64,000 bases of DNA from Verrucomicrobiaceae bacterium (GTDB taxonomy: Bacteria; Verrucomicrobiota; Verrucomicrobiia; Verrucomicrobiales; Verrucomicrobiaceae), in the NCBI GenBank assembly GCA_016795465.1, contig JAEUHK010000008.1, forward strand, positions 1 to 64,000, written 5' to 3'. Positions 59,003 through 64,000 of the stretch are shown here, piece after piece. The position numbers and the translations under genes were made by a program. The number at the start of each line of letters is the position of its first letter. Position 1 is the stretch's first letter. The notes under the pieces were generated by a model. The model had not been told where the DNA came from. It saw only the letters and a list, made by a program, of their open reading frames with translations, and did no database searches.

Positions 59003-61711
59003 TCACTTCGCGCCGTTCTCGAACCAGGCGAGCAGATCGAGGATCTGCTCGGCCTTGAGAGCGTTCAGCAGGCCCGCAGGCATGGGCGATACCTCGGAGA
59101 TCGTGCGCTCTTTGATCATCGCCTTGCCAATTTCGATGGTGTCGGGCGCGAGCGGGTTCGGTTTGAGCACGACACGTTCGTCGTCCTCGCCCTCGAGGCT
59201 GCCGGAGTGTGTTTTGCCATCGCTCGTCTTCACGGTCACGAGGCGGAACTTTTCGTCGATGAACTTCGAGGGGTTCAAAATGTGATCGAGCAGGTCCTTG
59301 CGGCCAAAACGAGCGGACACTTGAACCAAATCGGGTCCGAAGACCCCGGCAGGCAGCGTGGCATCCGTGCTCACGCGATGGCAAAACACGCATTGAGCCC
59401 GCACCAGTGCATCGCGGGCGCTTTCACGGCTGCGGGACTTCGCGTCCATTTTGGCGAGTTGAGGCTCCAGGTCGGCGAGGGTCCAGTTTTTGAAGCTGTG
59501 ACCCGGCAGCGCATGCGGCGACAAGGCGGCCGGTTTCGGCGGATTGATCACCGCGGCGAGCTTCACCGCCTCGTCCGGTTTCAACGCGGCGGCGAGTTCA
59601 CTGCGGGTATCGCTGATGGCTTTGAAGAAGGTGGAGGCTCCGGTCATCTTTTCGGCCTTGTTGAGGGCCTCGAAGGCGATTTTTCGCTGATCGAGCGTCC
59701 AGCCGTCCTTCAAGTAGCGGAGCATGAAGGGATAAAAGAGCAGGTCCTCCGAGCTCGTGGCCGCTGTGAGCAACGGCATGGTCTTTTCGATGACGGCGGG
59801 AGACTTCAAATAGACGAGCAGGCGGCAGAGTTCGCGGTTTAATAAGGTGTCATCCGCCGGATAAACGGCCCACGCGGCCAGACGATCCTTTTGAGTTGGT
59901 TCGCCCTGTCTCGCGATGGCCACGGCGATGACCCGCAAGGCATCCAAGGTGGGCTTTGGAGCGGCTTTGAGCACGGCATCGAGCAGCGGTTCGAGGTCTT
60001 GTTTTTGTCCCACGCGGGCCAAAGCCAGCAGCGCCTGCATGTCAGTGCTTTGCAGCGCCTCATCACGCCATTCCGCCACCGGGCGGTTTTCGAGCGAGAG
60101 GCGCTTTTGATGCTGCTCGGCATGTTTGTCAGACCAGTCGGACTCGTCCGACTCGTCGGACGATGTGCCGGTCACTCGATACAGTCCGCTTTGGGTTCCT
60201 CGGCCACCCGTGACGAACCACATCGCGCCATCGGGACCGATGCAGCCATCGGTGACGTTGAGCGGCCGGCCGGTGATGAAATCCTCCTGCGTCACCTGCT
60301 TGCCAAAATGCACCGCGATGATCCGCCCGTAGCTCCAATCGAGCAGGTAGAGCGCTTCTTGATATTTCTTCGGAAACGCTGCGCCGTAACCGAAGAAGAT
60401 GCCGGTGGGTGAGGACAGGCCTATGTCGATCACGCTCGGCAGTGTGTCCGCATACCACGATGGAAAGCGCCCGGTGCCGCGACGCCAGCCGAAATCGGCG
60501 CCGGGCACGACATGCAGCACGCGGGTAGGCATGTACCATGGCGTGCCGACATCGCGCTCCATGTCCGCGTCGAAGGTGAAGAGTTCGCCGCGTGAGTTGA
60601 AGGCGATGTCGAGCGGGTTGCGCAAGCCGCCGGCGAGCAGCGTGATCTTGGAGCCGTCCGGTTTCACGCGGAGGATGTGCCCGGCGGGCAATTCCACATT
60701 GCCGTCGAACATGCTGCCATCCCACGGATTCGGGATGAGCTGGTCGTGGGCATAGTTTTTCAGCGGCGAATCCGGCGCGATGTTCTCGGGGATGAGCACG
60801 TTGTTCCCATGCGCCACGTAGATGTCGCCCTCGGGGCCGAGCTTGATGTGGTTGCGCCCATGCCCGACGCCGCCGCCGGTGCGCATGAGCTCCTTTCGCT
60901 CGTCGAAGGTGCCGTCGCCATTCGTGTCGGTGAGGCGAAAGAGGGCCTTGGTGTTGTTGGCGTTCGCGAAGAGGGATCCGTGCGCGTAAAGCAGCCCGCG
61001 GCATTCGAGCAGTTCGTCGTCGATGACTTCGACCTTTTGATCGCCGCTGCCGCTGATCGTAAGCCGGATGAGGCCCTTTTTCTCCTTCGCGAGCGTGAGG
61101 CGGCCCTGCTCGTCAAAGGCCATCGCCACCCACGAGTCCTCGCCGGGCTGCGCAGAGCGGACAAGCTCGGCTTTGAAGCCCGGCGGCAAGCTCAAGGTGG
61201 CCGCGTCGGTGGCTTGATTCTGCGCTCCGGGCTTGGCGAGCTGCCAGGAGTTGTAGGCATCGAAGGCCTTTTTGAGGTCGAAGGGGTTCTTGGCGGGATC
61301 GGCATCGGTGGAGCCTGAAACGACCGCGTTTTGCCAGGCGGCATCGGTGACGATCCAGCGCACGGCGGCGAGGTCGCCATTGAGTTCGAGCAAGGCGGCC
61401 GCTTTGGCTTTCGCGGGCACGCGGAGGCCAATTTGATGCGTTTTGCCATCGCCGAGCTGCCGGGTGAGATCCGTGCCGGTGGCGCTTTCCGCCTGGGCGA
61501 TGGTCTTGATGGCTTTTCCATCGACGAGAACCTCCACCGATACCTCCGCGGCGGTCAGCAGCACGGCTTTGAGCAGCTTCCCTTCGTGGCGCACCTCGCG
61601 AGTGATCGTGGCGGGCTTTTCGGCGGTCAGCCACATCGGTGCGGGAGGCCGGTTGGCCATCTGAGCGAGGGCAGGGGAGGCCAGCAGGAGGGCGAAAAGC
61701 AGGAAACGCAT
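59003..61711 (-). CDS. Pirellula/Verrucomicrobium-type membrane-bound dehydrogenase with CxxCH haem domain
   Basis: 902 residues from the ATG at 61711, with a signal peptide (MRFLLFALLLASPALA). A short N-terminal sandwich is followed by a beta-propeller dehydrogenase domain (about 160-520; FDEQGRLTLAKEKKGLIRL, HGRNHIKLGPEGDIYVAHG, AGGLRNPLDIAFNSRGELF). HEAT-like helices (about 560-730) and a C-terminal class I cytochrome c domain follow, with QCVFCH near 783 and VSPMPAGLL near 880 as ligands. Proteins of this family occur almost only in Planctomycetes and Verrucomicrobia and probably oxidise sugars. A tandem TCGGACGAGTC repeat codes for SSDESDESDWSDK near residue 520. Confidence 0.93.
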   Translation of the reverse strand: MRFLLFALLLASPALAQMANRPPAPMWLTAEKPATITREVRHEGKLLKAVLLTAAEVSVEVLVDGKAIKTIAQAESATGTDLTRQLGDGKTHQIGLRVPAKAKAAALLELNGDLAAVRWIVTDAAWQNAVVSGSTDADPAKNPFDLKKAFDAYNSWQLAKPGAQNQATDAATLSLPPGFKAELVRSAQPGEDSWVAMAFDEQGRLTLAKEKKGLIRLTISGSGDQKVEVIDDELLECRGLLYAHGSLFANANNTKALFRLTDTNGDGTFDERKELMRTGGGVGHGRNHIKLGPEGDIYVAHGNNVLIPENIAPDSPLKNYAHDQLIPNPWDGSMFDGNVELPAGHILRVKPDGSKITLLAGGLRNPLDIAFNSRGELFTFDADMERDVGTPWYMPTRVLHVVPGADFGWRRGTGRFPSWYADTLPSVIDIGLSSPTGIFFGYGAAFPKKYQEALYLLDWSYGRIIAVHFGKQVTQEDFITGRPLNVTDGCIGPDGAMWFVTGGRGTQSGLYRVTGTSSDESDESDWSDKHAEQHQKRLSLENRPVAEWRDEALQSTDMQALLALARVGQKQDLEPLLDAVLKAAPKPTLDALRVIAVAIARQGEPTQKDRLAAWAVYPADDTLLNRELCRLLVYLKSPAVIEKTMPLLTAATSSEDLLFYPFMLRYLKDGWTLDQRKIAFEALNKAEKMTGASTFFKAISDTRSELAAALKPDEAVKLAAVINPPKPAALSPHALPGHSFKNWTLADLEPQLAKMDAKSRSRESARDALVRAQCVFCHRVSTDATLPAGVFGPDLVQVSARFGRKDLLDHILNPSKFIDEKFRLVTVKTSDGKTHSGSLEGEDDERVVLKPNPLAPDTIEIGKAMIKERTISEVSPMPAGLLNALKAEQILDLLAWFENGAK
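60128..60163. repeat. Family G repeat inside a coding sequence
   Basis: GTCAGACCAGTCGGACTC, GTCCGACTC and GTCGGACGAT are copies of a GTCNGAC word, also palindromic over CGTCCGACTCGTCGGACG. The reading frame stays open, adding an acidic Ser/Asp stretch between the propeller and helical domains. Confidence 0.65.
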
Positions 61712-61823
61712 CCTCCCAAAACGCCCCGCGGCCTTCGTGGCTTCCAAACCGCTCTCAAAGTGCTGTTCGAATGAAATTTGCGATTGCCCAATGTTCGTGG
61801 GTTAACCTAAATTCATCTTTAAC

Positions 61824-62465
61824 ATGTCTATCCGTCCCCTCGTCCTCGCTGCCATCGTCGGTCTTTTCACCGCGAATGCTTCCGCCGCCGTGCTTTTCAG
61901 CACCCTGGGGCAAGCCCAGGATGAGGCCCGCACGTTCTCGGACACCGACAACTGGTGGTCCTCCGACTTCACCACGGGCTCCCAAGCCTCGACCATCACC
62001 TCGATCCGGGCCGCGATGGGTAACTTTGACACCGTCGCTCACAACTTTGACCTCTATCTCTACGCAGATGCCGCGGGAGAGCCGGGCAGTGTGATCGCCA
62101 CCTTTTCCTCCGCCAGCATCACCGCGGCCACCACGGGCTCGAACAACTTGGTGTTCAATCACGCCGGGGCCTCGCTCGACGCCAACACCACCTACTGGGT
62201 CGTGGTGAAAATGCAGGAGGCCATCGCCACAGACAGCCCCTACTGGTGGCTGAACTACACGGACGATGCGGATGCAGGCAGCAGCTTCACGACAGTGGCT
62301 GCCACCGCGCCCAAGTTTTCCACCGACGCCGGTTCGAGCTGGAGTGACTACGGTTCCGGCAATTTCCGCATGGACATCAACGGGTTCACGGTCGTCCCCG
62401 AGCCCTCTCGTGCCGTGCTTGCCATCGCAGGCTTGTTTGTCCTGGGCTTCCGCCGCCGTCGTTGA
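61824..62465 (+). CDS. PEP-CTERM protein
   Basis: 213 residues with a signal peptide (MSIRPLVLAAIVGLFTANASA). The C-terminus is a textbook PEP-CTERM sorting signal: VPEPSRAVLAIAGLF and a final FRRRR. The core is a beta-rich domain of about 150 residues with Trp pairs (DNWWSSDFTTG; YWWLNYTDD), resembling choice-of-anchor or carbohydrate-binding type sandwiches. Such proteins are processed by an exosortase and deposited in the envelope or exopolysaccharide matrix. No exosortase gene lies in this window. Confidence 0.92.
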   Translation: MSIRPLVLAAIVGLFTANASAAVLFSTLGQAQDEARTFSDTDNWWSSDFTTGSQASTITSIRAAMGNFDTVAHNFDLYLYADAAGEPGSVIATFSSASITAATTGSNNLVFNHAGASLDANTTYWVVVKMQEAIATDSPYWWLNYTDDADAGSSFTTVAATAPKFSTDAGSSWSDYGSGNFRMDINGFTVVPEPSRAVLAIAGLFVLGFRRRR

Positions 62466-62563
62466 TGGTCAGCGGGGCCTGAGTGGCTGAATCGAGGGTT
62501 TTGCGTCCTTGCGCCGGGGGCTTTTGCGCCCATCATCCGCGCCCTCACTCATCACCCACGACC

Positions 62564-63520
62564 ATGGCCGACATCTCCACCTCCGCTGCTGACAAAAAGG
62601 AAAAGGAATACTTCACGAGCGTCCCTCAGGAGACGCCGGGCTTCTTTCTCAAAGGTTCCCACCAATACGATTGGGGTCTCAAGAACCGCCTCAGCCAGGT
62701 TTTCAATCCCAAGGACGGCCGCACCGTGATGCTCGCCTTTGACCACGGCTATTTCCAAGGCCCTACCACCGGCCTGGAGCGTGTCGATCAGACCATTCTG
62801 CCTCTCGAACCCTACGCCGACTGCCTCATGCTCACGCGTGGCATTCAGCGCAGCGTCATTCCGGCCTCCACCCGCAAGGCCATCGCTCTCCGTGCCTCCG
62901 GCGGCACCTCGATGGTGAGCCAGTTCGAGGAGTGGGAAGGCGAAATCGACGGCAAGAAGGCCAAGTTTGGCCGCCCCGGTTTCGAGCCGCTCTCCAATGA
63001 GTCCACCGCGCTGAACATCGAAGAGGCCATCCGCCTCAACGCGAGCGTTTTGGCCGTGCAGGTCTTCATTGGCAGCGCCTACGAGCGCCAAAGCCTCAAA
63101 AACCTCACCGACCTCGTCGATGCGGCTTCTCGTTACGGCATCGCCGTCATGGGGGTGACCGCCGTGGGTCGTGCGATGGCCCGCACGCCGCAGTATTTCC
63201 GCCTCGCCACCCGCATCATGGCGGAACTGGGCGCCCACGTGGTGAAGTGCTACTACACCGACACTGAATTCGACACCGTGACCTCCTGCTGCCCTGTGCC
63301 GATCGTGATCGCCGGTGGCAAGAAGCTTCCGGAGCTTGATGCGCTGAAGATGAGCTACAACGCGATCCAGCAGGGCGCAAGTGGCGTGGACATGGGCCGC
63401 AACATCTTCCAGAGCGAAGACCCCATCGCGATGATGAAGGCCGTGCGCGGTGTCGTGCACGAAGGCCTCACGCCGGAGCAGGGCTTCGCGATGTTCAACG
63501 ACCTCAAGGGCAAGAAGTAA
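62564..63520 (+). CDS. LsrF-like class I aldolase/thiolase (DhnA family)
   Basis: 318 residues from the ATG at 62564; the open frame to 62483 adds a tail not found in relatives. The sequence tracks LsrF closely: [21 protein letters not shown] near residue 25, [22 protein letters not shown] near 50, a probable active-site lysine in [15 protein letters not shown] near 220, and [13 protein letters not shown] with [17 protein letters not shown] near 275. LsrF processes phospho-AI-2 products by thiolysis or aldol-type chemistry. No other lsr gene is here, so it more likely acts in general sugar-phosphate metabolism. Followed by a family D repeat. Confidence 0.88.
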   Translation: MADISTSAADKKEKEYFTSVPQETPGFFLKGSHQYDWGLKNRLSQVFNPKDGRTVMLAFDHGYFQGPTTGLERVDQTILPLEPYADCLMLTRGIQRSVIPASTRKAIALRASGGTSMVSQFEEWEGEIDGKKAKFGRPGFEPLSNESTALNIEEAIRLNASVLAVQVFIGSAYERQSLKNLTDLVDAASRYGIAVMGVTAVGRAMARTPQYFRLATRIMAELGAHVVKCYYTDTEFDTVTSCCPVPIVIAGGKKLPELDALKMSYNAIQQGASGVDMGRNIFQSEDPIAMMKAVRGVVHEGLTPEQGFAMFNDLKGKK

Positions 63521-63531
63521 GCCCTCGCGGC

Positions 63532-63596
63532 GATGGAGTGATGGAGTTTTGGAGTATTGCTCCAATCCATCACTCCAGTCCTCCACCACTCCATTC
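63532..63596. repeat. Iterated-word inverted repeat, family D, after LsrF-like gene
   Basis: The left arm 63532-63559 (GATGGAGTGATGGAG, TTTTGGAGTATTG) and right arm 63560-63596 (CTCCAATCCATCACTCC, AGTCCTCCACCACTCC) share words with the 4132-4205 element. It ends 15 bases before the next start codon. Confidence 0.75.
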
Positions 63597-63611
63597 TTCC
63601 GGCCCCGCCCG

Positions 63612-64000
63612 ATGTTTCACGATCTCTACGACTACCTCTACCACGACGCGCCCACCGGCGGCATTCCGCTGAAGGGCACCGGCATCGTGCTGGGGATCGC
63701 CTTGATCGTGTCCCACGCGTGGGTGCTCATGAATGGGGACAAGACGAAGGCCTTCCTGAAGGCCTTCCCGCGCACCTTCAAATGGGGCGTGATCCTCATG
63801 GTCATCTCGCTCGTGTGGGCGTTGTTCCTCCTGTCGAACATGGACATGGGCGAGTTCTACAACATGCGCCGCATCTTCATGCTCATCGTCGCCGCCGGTG
63901 CGGTGGGCATGATCATGTTCGTGCCGGAATTCCTTGCCGTGCGGGCGCTCGGCTGCCTCATGCTGCTGGCGGCCAGCCCGGTGCTTTACGCCGCCTTCAT
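63612..64000 (+). CDS. Multi-pass membrane protein (3' truncated by window edge)
   Basis: The frame from the ATG at 63612 is open to the end of the window (129 full codons). The N-terminus (MFHDLYDYLYHDAPTGG) is followed by at least three predicted membrane helices: GTGIVLGIALIVSHAWVLM, WGVILMVISLVWALFLL and RIFMLIVAAGAVGMIMFV, then LGCLMLLAASPVLYAAF. No motif identifies it. The start lacks a clear ribosome-binding site and follows a family D repeat. Confidence 0.75.
   Translation, partial: MFHDLYDYLYHDAPTGGIPLKGTGIVLGIALIVSHAWVLMNGDKTKAFLKAFPRTFKWGVILMVISLVWALFLLSNMDMGEFYNMRRIFMLIVAAGAVGMIMFVPEFLAVRALGCLMLLAASPVLYAAF

Noticed and set aside
62564..63520. AI-2 (Lsr) quorum-signal operon
   Set aside because: Only an LsrF-like protein is present; no transporter, kinase or regulator genes adjoin it.

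Overview
The window is a GC-rich bacterial chromosome segment that most resembles Verrucomicrobiota, probably a Verrucomicrobiaceae (Prosthecobacter/Verrucomicrobium-like) organism. The assignment is inferred from content: a Pirellula/Verrucomicrobium-type membrane-bound dehydrogenase with a CxxCH domain, a DUF1501 Tat protein, two DUF1080 (3-keto-disaccharide hydrolase family) proteins, a Tat-exported Gfo/Idh/MocA oxidoreductase, a formylglycine-type sulfatase, a PEP-CTERM protein, an SHD1 domain and an alternative complex III operon. I see no rRNA, tRNA, CRISPR array, integrase or transposase.

Layout. 1-13.4 kb: a truncated surface protein, an Fe-alcohol dehydrogenase, a DhnA/FbaB-type aldolase, a Tat Gfo/Idh/MocA protein, a ketose 3-epimerase-like protein, a LysM lipoprotein, an ECF sigma/anti-sigma/secreted-protein triad, a DUF1501 protein, an amidohydrolase and a Ca2+/H+ exchanger. 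13.5-18.2 kb: TerC, two tandem Hsp20 proteins, an APC permease and a secreted hypothetical. 18.2-38.6 kb: one long plus-strand respiratory block. It holds alternative complex III (actABCDEF), a CcoN/CcoO/cytochrome c group, a lipoprotein cupredoxin, an aa3-type oxidase (ctaD, E, F, two small membrane proteins, ctaC), heme A synthase, a truncated haemoglobin and an ArsR-methyltransferase fusion. 38.6-50.3 kb: hydrolases, a stand-alone GT51 transglycosylase, transaldolase, a secreted C39-like protease, a 2-hydroxyacid dehydrogenase, an MFS transporter, a YebC-family protein and a DUF1080 protein. 50.3-64 kb: aguB-aguA, rph, a second DUF1080 protein, prephenate dehydratase, a TSUP permease, a glycosyltransferase, a sulfatase, the large CxxCH dehydrogenase, a PEP-CTERM protein and an LsrF-like aldolase. 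A membrane protein runs off the right edge.

The respiratory block reads as a complete quinol-to-oxygen branch: ACIII oxidises quinol, c-type haems and possibly the cupredoxin carry electrons, and the aa3 oxidase reduces O2. The CcoN-like subunit lacks the histidines for haem b3, most of CuB and one low-spin haem ligand, so it should not be an oxidase. A perfect TGTGA-N6-TCACA palindrome lies just upstream of actA.

The second theme is repetitive DNA. Many intergenic gaps hold inverted arms built from several imperfect copies of a short word, with a different word at different loci but the same architecture. Some end directly at a start codon. One supplies a predicted signal peptide, one lies inside the CxxCH dehydrogenase gene, and one pair brackets an orphan ORF. 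A separate 56-bp direct repeat flanks the GT51 gene, and a 27-bp inverted repeat forms a MITE-like element near 15.6 kb.
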